A stretch of 64,000 nucleotides of DNA from Amborella trichopoda (GCF_000471905.2 NW_006499436.1:1557863-1621862), one strand, 5' to 3'; positions 45,661 through 57,497 are shown, numbered from the stretch's first letter. A program made the numbers and translations. The notes: generated by a model from the letters alone, not told the origin.

Positions 45661-47690
45661 ATGAATGGGTCTTTGTCATCTTCAACCTAGGCGTTTCCAC
45701 CTCCCCCTTCGTCCTCCTCACCCTCCCTGCGCTCTTGCTTTGATTGGAATTAGATCTATGCTCACTGTCCCTCTACTCACTCTCTGTGCTCGGGTAATCA
45801 TTTCTCTTGTCCCACCGTCCATTGCTCATCCTTTAGTACAATTGAACCTCATCCTTCCTTGGCTGAGGAACCTTCTAAGCCTTCTTTCTCTCAGGTGGTT
45901 ATTTCTGGAAATAAGCACCACGTCCTCTCACCAGCCTCATCTGCGCCTATTAAGGTTTCGGCTCCTTCTCTTTTCTCTCCTTGTATCATCTTTACTTCTT
46001 TCAACGAGGCAAGGCAACATGTTCTTCAGCTCTTTGCGTGTCTGGTGGCTACTTTCCAGCCAAGGCGAGATGATGTTAGAGGTATAGAAAGATGGGCCAA
46101 GTGCACTTGGGGAGAGCCTAACATTACCTGCAGACGGATCTCAGGTGGTGACTACCTCTTCTCCTTCCCCTCCCCAGACCTTGCTAAGCATGTCTTGAAA
46201 GTCTTCCCATCCTTTGTGTTTAAAGTTGCTTCCTGCAACCTTAGAACCTGGTCACCATCTAAAGGGTCTTTTAAGAAGCATAAAATCTGGCTCACCATTC
46301 ATCACGTCCCTCTCCATGCGTGGTCCCCTCTACCTTCAGGAAATTGGCGGAGGCATCTGACGACCTCGTCTCGATTCATTGGAAATCACTCGAGACCCTT
46401 CCTCTCAGCTCTATGCGCCTTCTCCTGGAGGTGTTGGACACTAGCCTCATTGCATCTTGTGTCTGGTTGGAAGTCGATAATGGCCTCTTTCAGGTTTCTC
46501 TCTCGTGGTCGGTAGCCTCACCCCACTCCCCCTCCTTCTATCAAGTAGTTTCACGTCAGCGTACTGGCCCCTCATCCACCTCTCGGACCACTGTAAAGTG
46601 CAAGCATTGCCACTCGAGGAGGCACCGCCCACTGCAGCTTGCGTCTCAACCTTTAGACCGGGTTTGGGCTTCCAAACCCATTGGGCTCGTCGCCAGCTAG
46701 TAACCTCGTCGTGGGCCAGTTATTAGGCTTGGAGCTAGAGTAAATGAGCAACCCTTGGTTCCCTCCACTATTGTTGACCCGGTTGTAGATGGGTGGAAAC
46801 AACAGTCACGACCCGTCACACCTGGCTCCCCCAGAGGTCGCCCCACCGCCCTCGGCAGCCTCCCCCGTACAGATGTTGCCCTCTCTCCCATCCCTTGAGA
46901 CTCTCCCGTCGTCCTCTCTACCTACCTCGTCCCTTTTGACGCCCCCAGAGGTTACCCCTTGCCCTTCCATCACGGCCAAGGGAGGCACGTGTCTTGGCAC
47001 CTTGCTTTGCCCTTCCATCACGGCCAAGGGAGGCACGTGTCTTGGCACCTTGCTTCGAGATTCTTCTTTGCCCCTTCCTCTTCCCTCTCTTATTCTCCCT
47101 TCCATGTTGGCAGCCTCCGTCTCCCCTGTTGCCTCCAACTGTGCTGATCCCTCTTCTTTTCTGCCTACTTGTTCTGAGGCAGAGGCTGATACTCCTCTCT
47201 CGCTTTCGCCCATGGACACCTATCCGTCCCCCTTCGGTACCGCCTCTGTGCCTTCCCTCAACCTTTATCACCCTGACCCAGAACCTGCCTATCCTCTCCA
47301 CCTTTCCCCTCACTTGGTCCGTGTCAGTAGGGTCAGGGCGGTCTGCTTCATCCTTCCCCTCACTTGCCTTGGCTCTTCTGCACTTGGGTCCACACTGTTT
47401 CCCACCACTTCCTCTCCTACTTCCCTTTTCCCTCCTCCTCGGTCCCTCTTCACTCTTCCAATCCGTCTTGGTTCTCTTATCCTTCCACCCAGGCCCTTTC
47501 GGCCCAAAGCTTTTCGCCTCTTTCTCCTTCCCCCTTGTTGTCTTCTAGCTCAGCCTCCCCTTCTCTTCTCTCTGCTAGCGGCCCCATGCCCGCTCCCCTT
47601 ATCATCTCGCCTTTAGCTTCTCTTAGCCCATCCCGTCCTACACTTCCTCCTCCTGTTGTGTCCTTTCCTACCCCTGCCTACTGACCTCTA
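45661..47690 (+). pseudogene. LINE ORF1 (DUF4283-like, then Pro/Ser-rich)
   Basis: The likely start ATG is 45661, in frame with the main domain but stopped by TAG at 45688. The domain reads ISGGDYLFSFPSPDLAKHVL, FKVASCNLRTWSP, KIWLTIHHVPLHAWSP and, after a frame change near 46318, TFRKLAEASDDLVSIHW and SVWLEVDNGLFQVSLSW-like text. This is the DUF4283 pattern ('vWvrl.glPlh.w....f..ia...G..v') seen in plant LINE ORF1 and related RNA-binding proteins. A long Pro/Ser/Leu-rich tail follows (46789-47690). The intact zinc knuckle expected in some relatives is not seen (only CKHCHSRRHRP). Confidence 0.75.
46960..47055 (+). repeat. Tandem duplication, 48-bp unit x2, in ORF1
   Basis: Two identical 48-bp units starting 'tgcccttccatcacggccaa' (46960-47007, 47008-47055). 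The length is a multiple of three, so it adds 16 residues in frame. Confidence 0.95.
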
Positions 47691-48139
47691 CCCCTGAGAT
47701 TTGGTGCAGCTTCCAGAGTCGTCCGAGGCATCTGTTAAGTCCATCTCTCCCCTCTCGGAGGTCAGCGCAGAAAGGGTCGACAGGGATGGAAATTTCCACG
47801 AATAAGAGCCTTCTGAAGGCCATGATTCTCCCATCTCTCCCTCTTCGGCTGAGTACAGAGCCGAGGTGGTCGACGAGGATGGGATCGACAAGGAGTCAAC
47901 AAGAATGAAAGAGATCTATCGCAATATGGGCTTTCAATATGATGGTCCTTATGGCCCAGCACGCCGTTTCCTACAAGCGGACGCTTAGAGTTGACTCAAG
48001 GTGAGCTCTAGAGGACAGAGAGAACTCCTGAATCTGTTCTCCCCTATCTCTTATGAGGATTTCCTCCTTGCTCTCGGCCCGTCCTTGGCCTCCTCCTCCT
48101 CTCTGAGGAGATAGCCTAGACTAGCTCTCTTTCTCTTCC

Positions 48140-48800
48140 TTCTCCCAAACAAAGAAGATTAGCTCCTAGAACATAAGAGGACTGGGTCACTTTGCAAGGA
48201 GGAACGCAGTTAAGGATGTGACCTCGAAATACCTCTCGGCTATTCTGGCTCTTTCCGAACCCCAGCTTTCTGTGCCCTCCCTCTCTCAAATTCGTCGGGC
48301 CTGGGGTAGTGCCAAAGGGTTGCGCTACCTGTAGTTGGGGCGTCAGGGGGTATTTGGGTCATCTGGAATCCCTTGGAACATTCACTTGTCTCCTCCCATT
48401 TAGGGGATTTCTCTTTTTCTATCATTCTTTCTCGCATTTCCGATGAGCTACATTGGAAATTTTCAGCTATCTACGGCCCTTGCTAGGCTGCCCTCCACCC
48501 TCGTCTCTAGTCGGAACTTGATCTGGTAGCCTCCTTAACCCTCCTTTTCTGGTGTCTTGGAGGAAACTTCAACGTTACCAGATGGTCTCATGAGAGAAAC
48601 TCCAACTTTTCCATCTCTCAGGGAATGTTGGACTTCTCAAATTTGATTTCTCGGCGACAACTTCTAGATTTACCCCTTCAAGGTTATTGGTTTACTTGGT
48701 CCAACCTCTCTCGTCAACCGTCTTAGTCCAGACTTGAGAGATTCCTTTTTTCGACGAATTGGGAAGAAACTTTCTCGGGATATCACTTAATGGCTCTGGC
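48140..48800 (+). pseudogene. LINE ORF2, AP-type endonuclease
   Basis: Starts SSWNIRGLGHFARRNAVKDV, the plant LINE 'WNIRGL....R...' opening, followed by LALSEPQLS (E/T of the 'etK' motif changed to EPQ), GNFNVTRWSHERN ('GDFN..R' with Asp to Asn), LLDLPLQGYWFTWSN and SDHCPIL (48808-48830), the catalytic His motif. Stops near 48331, 48486 and 48723. Confidence 0.85.
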
Positions 48801-51436
48801 CAAAGCCCCCTCCGACCATTGCCCTATTCTTCTCTATACCCAAGCCCTCTGCAGAGGTCCTAAACTCTTTCGTTTTGAACTTGCCTGGCTAAAAGAAAAG
48901 TCTTTTCTTACTTTGATTCTGGCCTGGTGGAATTCTTTCTCTAGTCAAGTCTTGGGCAAGGCAGGCTTTCGAATCCTAGCCAAAATTCAAAGGCTTAAAG
49001 CCGCTTTGAAGATTTGGAGTAAATCCATCCTTGGGAACTACGGCCAAACCAAGGCCTCCCTCCTTGAATCCATTCATGCTTTAGATAAGGCTGAGGAGTC
49101 CCGACCGACAAAAGCTGAATTCGATTTGAGGAGTCAATTAAAGTCGGATTACCTCTTCACCCTCAAAAAAGTGGAACTGTATTGGTTCTAGAGATCTAGA
49201 GTTAACTGGCTTAAAGTCGGAGACCTGACTACATAGTTCTTCCTCCGGATAGCTAATTGTCATAGGAGAGACAACACTATCTCGACCATTAAAGTGAATA
49301 ACTCTTACCTGCTTCTTCTTGACGACATCAAACAAGTGTTCCTTTCTTATTTTCAAGCCGTCTACTCCGCCCCTGTAGTCCCCACACCTGCAATGACCGA
49401 CTTGGATTTCCCGTCTCTTACGGATGCATAGGCCCTCTGGCTTGAGCGTTCATTCCTGGAAGAGGAAATTCTTTGAGCCCTAGACGGATTAACTGGCGAC
49501 AAAGCCCCTGGTCCAGATGGTTTCCCCATAGCCCCATTTAAATTATTTTGGGATACATTCCGCTCAGATTTCTTGAGCTTCTTCGGAGAGTTCTTCCATC
49601 GGGGAAATTTAAATAAGGCTATTTATGCCACTTTTATTGCTCTGGTAGCAAAGGTCGAAGGGGCCGAGGAGCTAAAGGACTTTCAGCCTATAAGTTTGTT
49701 GAATTCCTCTTACAAAATCCTGTCCAAAGTCTTGGCTTTAAGGCTGCAATAGGTCCTCCCATCCATCATCTCCCAATCCCAATCTGCTTCATCAAAGACA
49801 GACAAATCCTAGATGGAGCGTTCTAGCCCACGAGTGTATTCATTCTAGGCACTTTTCTGAAAAGTTGGCGCTCATTTTCAAAATTGACTGGGAGAAAGCC
49901 TACGACCATGTAGACTGATCCCTCCTGGACGAGGTATGAGAAGAATGGGGTTTAGAAATCGGTTGAGGAATTGGATGACAGGTTGCCTCTCTAACCCATA
50001 CTTATTGATCCTTATCAATGGCTCCCCTAAAGGTTTCTTTCCCTTCTCGAGGGGGTTACACCAAGGGAACTCTCTTTCCCCCTTTCTCTTTACTATTATG
50101 GCTGAAATCTTTAGCCGTTCCATCTCCCGCCTATTCCAGGTAGGTCTTCTCTAGAGTTTCCACACCTCTCTTCGACGCCTTGTGGTGTCCCATCTGCAGT
50201 ACGCAGACGACACAGTGGTCTTTTTAGACGCCTCTCCACAAGAAGTTTAAAAATTGAGATTGTATCTCATATGCTTCGAAGAGGTCACTGGTTTCAAAGT
50301 TAATATGGAAAAATCTAAAATGATGGGGTTTCACATCTCCACTGTTGACATTAGGGCTCTGATTCCAACATGGGAATGCAAAGTGAAGGAACCCCCTTCT
50401 ATGTACTTTGGTCTGCCCCTAGGCCTAGGAAAACCCAAAAATAAGCATTGGTCACACATTATCGACAAGGTCGATCGACGCTTGGTGGGTTGGAAAGGAA
50501 GAAATCTTTCTCAGGCAGGTCGCTCCACCCTAATTAAAGCAACTCTAGCCAATGCTCTGGTCTACCTTATGTCACTTTTCCAAATGCCAATCTCTGTGGC
50601 AAACCGATTGGAACAACTAAAGATAAACTTTTTGTGGTAGGGCCAAGCAGAGCAATCTGAGTTTCACTTAATCTCTTAGGATAAAGTTTGCTTACCAAAA
50701 CAGCAGGGGGGCCGAGTGATCAAGATCCTTCCAAAACGTAACCAGGCTCTCCTAGTAAATGGTGGTGGCACCTCGCAACCCAAAGTGACTACCTTTGGGT
50801 TCAAGTCTTGCACCATAAATACAAGATCGCCGAGGGTACATGGGTGCCAAAAAATGAGAAATATTAACATGGCTTCAGGAGCGTGGATATCGTTCACTTC
50901 CTCTCTTTCTTCAAGAATTTCATCTGTTTCCACACAAGGGAAGGTACAACAGTGCGCTTCTGGTTGTATACTTGGCTCGCACACACTCCCTTTAGGGAAC
51001 TGTACCTTTCCCTCTACTCCATTGCCTTAATCAAAGAAGTAATTGTCGCGCAAGCAATGGCAGTAGTGGGAAATCGAAGGGAATAGAACCCTTCCTTCAT
51101 AAGGAATCTTTCAGATGAGGAAATCTCACACTTCCTTTCTCCGCTACTTTACAAAACTCTTTCGTTGCCACTCATGGGAGGGATCAGTTGGTTTGGTCTC
51201 TCACTCCTTTTGGTACTTTCATAGTGGCATCTCTCTATACAAGACTTATACAACCACTCACTTTCCCTCTCAACGCCCTTTTGGTGTTATCAAAGGCGTG
51301 GAGCACAATTGCACCTCCCAAAGTGCAATGTTTAAACTGGATAACAAGATCTTAGAGGGCCCTTACTGTGGATCAGCTCCAAAAAGAGGAATTCCAATTC
51401 TCAACAGATGTGCACTGTCTCTGCGAAGAAGAATCT
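48801..51436 (+). pseudogene. LINE ORF2, reverse transcriptase
   Basis: Linker (FRFELAWLKEKSFLTLILAW), then RT motifs: ALDGLTGDKAPGPDGFPIAP (49478-49530), ELKDFQPISLLNSSYKILSK (49668-49728), FSRGLHQGNSLSPFLFTI (about 50047-50100), HLQYADDTVVFLDASPQEV with YADD at 50200-50211, VTGFKVNMEKSKMMG, YFGLPLGLGKPK and SQAGRSTLIKATLANALVYL. Several TAG/TGA stops stand where the family has Trp, Gln or Arg codons. The C-terminal part breaks at 51436 where another LINE is inserted. Confidence 0.9.
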
Positions 51437-52528
51437 AACCCAAGGGTGAAATGGTTTTCATGGCTGGCCTTGCATAATCGATTGCCCACTTCATTTTTAT
51501 TACAGCCGCAGGGCATGCAACTGGACTCTTTATGTGCCTTTTGTAGTAACCATGATGACAACCTTTTTATCTACTATTCTAATTTGCCTTTGCACTGAGT
51601 GTATGGAGATCACCAGCTTGGAGATGTGGAAAATGGTTCGTCCTCAGTACTTTTGTCCCTGATTTACGTAGGTGGTGGTTACGTTTCAGGTTTAAATCAC
51701 ATGGACTTCATAATATTTGGTCTTCCATCTTGTTTACTACTATTGGTTACTATGGGAAGAGCGCAATAGAAGAGTCTTTGAGTCAAGACCCACCAGGAGA
51801 GAGCTGATTGTGAATAGGATTACTTTACATTTTCAGGTACTAGCAGAAGTTAAGAAGTGATCTTTTCATTTATCAGAAAAGGCCATCATTGGTAATCTTC
51901 GGATAACTTGGCAGTGGCAGAGGTTAGAATCCTTTATTTCGGTAGCGTGGTCTTTTCCTGCGGCTCATAATTACAAGCTCAATATTGATGGTGCTTTGTT
52001 GAGAAATCCAGGTTTAGCAGGTGGTGGAGGAGTTATCAGGAGCAGTGCAAGCGTTTTTATTGCTGCTTTTGCAAAGTATTTTGGTTTTTCTTCTAATAAT
52101 CATACCGCATTCTTGGCACTTGAGGAAGGAGTTCAATTGGTTATTCGAAGGAGTTGCTTTCCAATTCAAAGAGAAAGTGACTCGGCCTTGCTTGTGAATG
52201 TCATTCAGAATAGATGTCGTGCTCCATGGAGGCTAAAGACGTTTGTAGACAATTGTTGCACCTAACTTTCTTCTCATCGATGGTCCATTACACATGCCTT
52301 TCTGGAGCCTAACATGGTTGTTGATGCCCTTGCTAAGAGGGCTGCTGCTGGCCCTAGTGCTACTGTGTGGTGCCATAGACCACCAGAGTTCCTTTCCTCT
52401 CTCTTATGACATGATTTGGCGAAATTGCTCTACTATAGGGATGTATGTTAATTGTTTTTCTTTGCTCGTTTATTAATGATAAAACGGGTAGGGGGCCTTC
52501 TCCCCCACTGACTTACCCAAAAATAGAA
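51437..52528 (+). mobile_element. 5'-truncated LINE nested in the larger LINE
   Basis: Between AAGAAGAATCT (51426-51436) and AAGAAAAATCT (52529-52539), a 10/11 match fitting an aged target duplication. The inserted DNA starts at the RT zinc-finger region (WLALHNRLPTSFLLQPQGMQ, CAFCSNHDDNLFI), then RNase H (KLNIDGALLRNPGLAGGGGV, ESDSALLVNVIQNRC) and a 3' tail with 'gatgataaaa'-like, 'gggggccttctccc' words. It belongs to a different LINE family from its host. The host zinc finger resumes at 52535 (HLFLHC-type reading). Confidence 0.8.
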
Positions 52529-52539
52529 AAGAAAAATCT

Positions 52540-53300
52540 TCCTCCATTGCAACATGGCCCATGGTATTTGGGGTCAAATGTTGCAGCTCTGTGGAGTTCA
52601 ATGGGTTGTGCCTGCGACAGTCAAGGATTTGTTATCTCTTAACCTTTCCTTCACTAGCCAAAGGCAGGCAGAACAATTTGGAAGGCTGCAGTGGCAGCAA
52701 TTATTTGGACAATCTGGAATGAGAGGAACTCTAGGATTTTTCTAGGAATATCTACTGAAGGTCCAACCTTGTTCCACAAAGTTACATCTTTAGTAACTTT
52801 CTGGGCTTCCAATCATCGCATCTTTGCAGGTTTCCCTGCTAATACATTCCTCTACAACTAGAAAAATATTATGCTCCACCGTCCTCGCAAGGCCCAAAGA
52901 TCCCATAACTGGCGACCTTCCACTCCAGGTAATATTAAACTCAATTTCAACGGGTGCTCCTTGGGGAACCTTGGTCACGCCGGAGTGGGAAGAGTGTTCA
53001 GGGACCACCACTGGGCCATTTTGTTTACATATTCCGAGCACTTGAGCATCCAAGACTCTCAGCATGCTGAGGCAGTGGCCCTTCTTTTGGGGTTGAAATG
53101 CTTCAATTCGTCTTGGGGGCAAAACCTTACTATGAAAGGGGACACTAGTAACATCATGTCTTTGGCATCAGGCGGCTCCTCCCCTCCTTGGTATCTTGCT
53201 CCCATTTTTGATGAGATCGCTAACATTTGTAGGGATACGGGCGTCTCTTGGACGCATACCTTGAGGACGTCAAACGACTTAGCTGATCTTTAAGCAAAGG
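52540..53300 (+). pseudogene. LINE ORF2, zinc-finger end and RNase H (host LINE)
   Basis: IFLHCNMAHGIWGQMLQLCG continues the host zinc-finger domain, followed by RQAEQFGRLQWQQLFGQSG. RNase H runs from about 52920: GNIKLNFNGCSLGNLGHAGV, GRVFRDHHWAILFTYSE, EAVALLLGLKC, LTMKGDTSNIM, WTHTLRTSNDLADL. The first catalytic Asp is Asn (NFNG for NVDG). Confidence 0.88.
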
Positions 53301-53640
53301 ACGAGGCCAGGGCTCACATTGAAGAATTTTTCGGGCCACCTTTGACCCGGACCACGAGGGATTAGGGAGCAGCAGTTCTCGGTCAGCTATTTTTTGACTT
53401 ATATCACAGTCTTTGTAAATAGGGGCAATCGTATAAGCCCTTTTTTGTAATTTCATTGTATATCTTGTAATACCAAGGGCTGTCTTTTTAACCAATTTTG
53501 TATAGGGTTGACTGACAACCTTTTTTTACGAAGAGTCCCACTGGATAGGGACTCTCGGTTTAAACACTTATGTATAAATACTCTTTTATTGGAATACAGT
53601 TAATTTTATCAAAAAAAAGAAAGAAAAGAAATTGATTGTG

Positions 53641-54410
53641 ATTGATTTCAAAATAGGAATGTGTAGGAAATTGATGGATTACTTTCTCTAGACAAAATAT
53701 TTGATGGGAATGGAGTTATGGAAACTGAGGGATAAGGTTTCCTCATCATTCCTTTAATCAGGTTGGCTAATTTAGGGAATGAATGATTGAGATCTCTTCA
53801 CCCCATAGGTCTCCAAGATCTATGGTCAAGATTAAACCTTATGATGGTGGCAAAACCCTAGCCCTTTGTCTATAAATACTAGCTATGGGGGTTCTATATC
53901 TTGCTCTCTATCTCTATCTCTCTTTAAGTAACCAAATGGGACACGCCCCACTCAAGCCTTTTTTCTCTTCTTCTCTCATCCAAATTAGGGTTTAGGAACG
54001 AGTTAACCCTAAAGGGTGACATGCCTAAGCCACACAAGCCCTAGCCCTAGGTCCTTGCCTCATGCTCATGTGTTGAGCAATGGTCAAGGAAATCCCATGT
54101 GATGGTCTCTAAGGGTTTTGCCTAGGCTTCCCTAAACGTGAGGTGTGTTCTTGAACTAAGATCCTGTGTGCCATCGGTGGAGGAGACCCGATTTGGGGTG
54201 TACAAAGTCCTTTGGGATAACCTGATGCAAGGTACGCATCGTTTCATATTTCGTGCTTCTGTTGCTTCCATTGCTTTCTTATGTAATTTTCAATTCTACA
54301 TAATGAATGTGATTTTCTTTTAATGGCATGCAAGTGAGAGGTCTTGGCTATTTCATTAAGTCAAATTGTATGTTGGACACTTGTAAGTGATCCGGGTGGC
54401 AATACGTATA
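53641..54410 (+). repeat. Gypsy-type LTR copy B, second part
   Basis: Resumes the LTR after the LINE. Contains 'tgaatgattgagatctcttc' + 'accccatagg' (copy A: 'tggatgactcaaatctctca' + 'ccccacaag'), a TATA-like 'tctataaatactagc' (53868-53882), CT-rich leader, and 'cgatttggggtgtacaaagt' and 'cttgtaagtgatccgggtgg' near the end. The 3' limit is approximate. Confidence 0.55.
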
Positions 54411-56517
54411 AAAGAGTAAAATTTTTTTAATCAGTATTGCACCTAGTCCGCCTTTCAGCACCTACCCCTACCTCTAACAAGGAGAGGGGTGGTTCTCTCA
54501 ATTCGAACCCAAATTCTACCACCAATTCACATTAAAATGACCAAGTGATAGCCAATGTTTATTTAATTAAGACTAATGAGTTAAGATCTGTGCCCATGAC
54601 TGAAGATTGCCTAATATGGCCTTGGGCCATGGGAAGATGCCAACTCGAGAACTTAACAAATAAAGAATGAGTCGATAACACAATGACGAGGATTGCCTTA
54701 GCTCTAGGACTATAATCCAGGATGCAACCAAGGAATTAACCATACCATGGGGAACCCTGATTGTTATTGAAAAGATGAAGCCATAAAAGAGCCAAGATAT
54801 CCCTGTTATTGACAATAGAATATGGGTGAAAAATCCAATCAATCTGTTCTTTCAGATAAATGCAATAGATGACCTACTCACATGGAATAAGATACCAAAC
54901 CCCTAGGGGCCAAACGCATCTCTTTCGAGTTCATTTGATGAAAGGGGGTTTGGAGGATTCAAGCACGTTCAATCTATTGGAATCAGACCCGATCCTTCTA
55001 TCTCTTTAAGATGCACAAGAGGTTCCTAAAGGGGCCAACTTTACCTCTCTCGCAAGATTTTCTAGAAAACCCACCTATTTGGGATGAACAACTAGATATA
55101 GATCATCCAGCTAGGACACCCTTTAAGGTGAAACAAATGGATAGACGGTCAGGAAAGGCCTGTAACGCTTAACAAGGGAGAGGGCATGACTCTATTAACT
55201 GGGGCACCTCATTTTGGATATGATCCATTTGGCAGGACACAAATCTCCATCGGAATAGAAGACTTCACAGAGGCCATCTGAAGATTTGATAGGGGCAGTC
55301 CCTTCCTTGAAGGATAATTCAATTGGGGCAGCCGATCACCGACTGAGGTGTTATCCAATGATTCCCAGTATGTCATGAGGCCCGTAAGCACTTATTCCCT
55401 TTGTCCAAGAGTCTTACCTAGACTCGAGAACTGAGATGGGTGCGGTATGGAGTTAGCTCCTTAAGAGCCACATGAAGTTCTAACTGAAAATGACCATCGA
55501 AAAGGAGTAAGGTGGTCACTTGCCCCTTTTAATAGTCAAGTGACACATTCATGCCCTGCTTAGGCAACATACCCTTGGGCATTATTGCCCGCGTAATCAC
55601 CAATCACCTTTAATAAGGAAAACCTAAAGAGCATTGCCACTCAAGCAAAAGATTGAAGGATTAGGAAACTGAAAGTGACTTTAAGTCTGATGATTCAAAG
55701 TTTACCTGGGGCAATTTAAATGGGATTTGATAGGAATTTGGCAAGCAATGTTGAAGAGATGCTGGATACCATCTTGGGCAAAGGAAATTTGAAGCCAATC
55801 GAGATTTGAACCTTCCTGTCGCTAGAAGAATATAAAGATGATATGGTCCTCAAGGTAATAAAAGTCAGTCTTGGCCCAATCCTTTGGCAAAACGTCGGCA
55901 AAAGAATCACCCCAATTTCAAACAAATCCAATGGAGGACCCCTTTGACATTTGGCAAAACCTCGAAATTAAAGAGAAGCTGCCAAATTCCCAAGATCCTA
56001 GCCACCCATCAATTCTAAATCACATGGTGGCCTCCCTCCAAAAAAAAAAAAAAGCTCAAACAGAAAAGAAAAAAGTTGAAGGAAAAAAAAGACGTAGACA
56101 AAAAAGAGAGTAAAGCTGAAAAGGTTAATGGAGGCCTATAAAATCAAGAAATGAAAAGAGGCTCAAATTTTCCCCAAAGGCAAATGAAAGGGGGTCCGTT
56201 ATCTCAAAGACAATCATGAAGATGCAAGAAGTTCCAAGTCAAAGTTAGTCTGGTGCACAAAGCGCGTCAGGGGACCCTAATCTAGCAGACCATGGAAAGG
56301 ATCTCTCCAAGTCAAAACTGAAGGACCTTGATCATTAGAACTGCAAAAGATTGGTGGTGGAAAAAGAAAATGGAAGTCCAAGGAGATTCCATGCATTTGG
56401 GACAGTATCTTGCATAGTCCAAGACATTGGCTTGTTCAAATCCTTGAAGAATTTTCCTTGGCGTTGCAACACAAGAATTGCGGTTGGAAGATGGAGTACT
56501 TGATGATGTCCTGTCTG
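54411..56517. other. Unrecognised, possibly decayed coding DNA
   Basis: Composition is more balanced than the AT-rich flanks, and there are short plus-strand frames with natural-looking peptides (for example HKRFLKGPTLPLSQDFLENP near 55010-55070), but no family is recognised and frames are broken. A Lys-rich frame at 56040-56110 arises from an A-rich stretch. Probably retroelement-derived, unproven. Confidence 0.3.
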
Positions 56518-57442
56518 TGTTTAAGAAAGTGTCTATAATATACCGAGTTAATATAGAAGATGTATATTGTAGTAAGTGTGTATGGGGGAAGGATAGATAC
56601 AATATCTTGTATATTATAGTAAGTTTCATTATAATATGAACGTCTGTGATTTCTATTTTTGTCATATATAATTTGTCTATAAAAGATAAGTCTGTATAAT
56701 CATACAATCAATGGACATTGAGTCTCTTTTAGGAAACCTGAGACTCTTCACGTGGTATCAGAGCCAGATTCTTCTTCGTTGTGTCCAATCTTGTAAGATC
56801 ATATATGTTATTATGTTACTCAATCCTGTTCTTTTTTGTATGATCGAGTTTGTTGTTCTGTTACTCGATCATGTCTGTCTATCCGTCGGATGCTGATTTG
56901 ATCACAGATATGCATCGAGTTCTGTTGGCTCTTCCAAGTGCCATTCTGTTTTCTCGATTGACTCGACTATTTTTCTATCTTTAGAGAAGAACTGAAGTTT
57001 TTGTCTGTTACTCAAGCTTACTTTGTTCTGGCCTTCTGTTTCAAGGGCATGCTGATAGTGTTCTAAGCTATGGTTCAAAGATCCAATTGTGTTTGTTGAT
57101 CAAGCAATTTGAAGCAGTGCATCTAAAGATTCAACTGGCCGGTTCTAAAATTTATTGTCCAAACTCTAGCTGCTCTCTCTCAAAGCGTCTTGAGTTTGAA
57201 GGGCAGTGTTAAAGAAAGGAGCTATAATCTACCAAGTTAATATGGAAGACGTATATTGTAATCAGTGTGTACGGGGTAAGGATAGATACGATATTTTGTA
57301 TTTTATGGTAAGTTTCGGTATAGTATCAGCGTCTGTGATTTATTTCTATTTTTTTCACATGGAATTTGTCTCTAAAAGAAAAGTTTGTACATTCATACAA
57401 TCAATGGACATTGAGTCTCTTCAGAGAAACCAAGACTCTTCA
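56518..57442 (+). mobile_element. Small non-autonomous LTR element (TRIM-like)
   Basis: LTRs 56518-56750 (233 bp) and 57207-57442 (236 bp), each starting TGTT(T/A)AAGAAAG and ending GACTCTTCA. Primer site TGGTATCAGAGC at 56753-56764, purine tract 'ttgaagggcag' just before the 3' LTR. The 456-bp interior has no long frame and no gag or pol motif. Target duplication not clear (ctgtc/atatc). Confidence 0.88.
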
Positions 57443-57497
57443 TATCTTGGAAGTACTAGCCTATGATTGGTCAAGCTCACAAGGTAAATAAAAGGGG

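Larger units (their letters stand above)
45502..53625 (+). mobile_element. Near-full-length L1-like LINE
   Basis: 8124 bp including a 1.1-kb nested LINE. Flanked by a perfect 15-bp duplication, with a 3' end 'aatacagttaattttatcaa' and an A-rich tail. It has a 5' untranslated part, ORF1 with a DUF4283-like domain, ORF2 with endonuclease, RT, zinc finger and RNase H. Stops and frameshifts in both ORFs. Same family as 30751-34092. Confidence 0.92.

Noticed and set aside
46789..47616. Pro/Ser-rich 275-codon frame (and its overlapping frames) as independent genes
   Set aside because: It is the low-complexity tail of LINE ORF1. GC- and CT-rich DNA stays open in several frames.
49180..50640. Repeated TAG codons in the LINE RT as evidence of stop-codon recoding
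   Set aside because: Stops are a mix of TAG, TGA and TAA at sites where the family has Trp, Gln or Arg, and frameshifts occur too. This is ordinary decay.
51980..53300. LINE with two RNase H domains as a new architecture
   Set aside because: Near-identical 11-bp flanks and the interrupted zinc finger show a nested second LINE.
56041..56110. Lys-rich peptide as a nuclear-protein exon
   Set aside because: It results from an A-rich stretch and lacks splice sites or a continuing frame.
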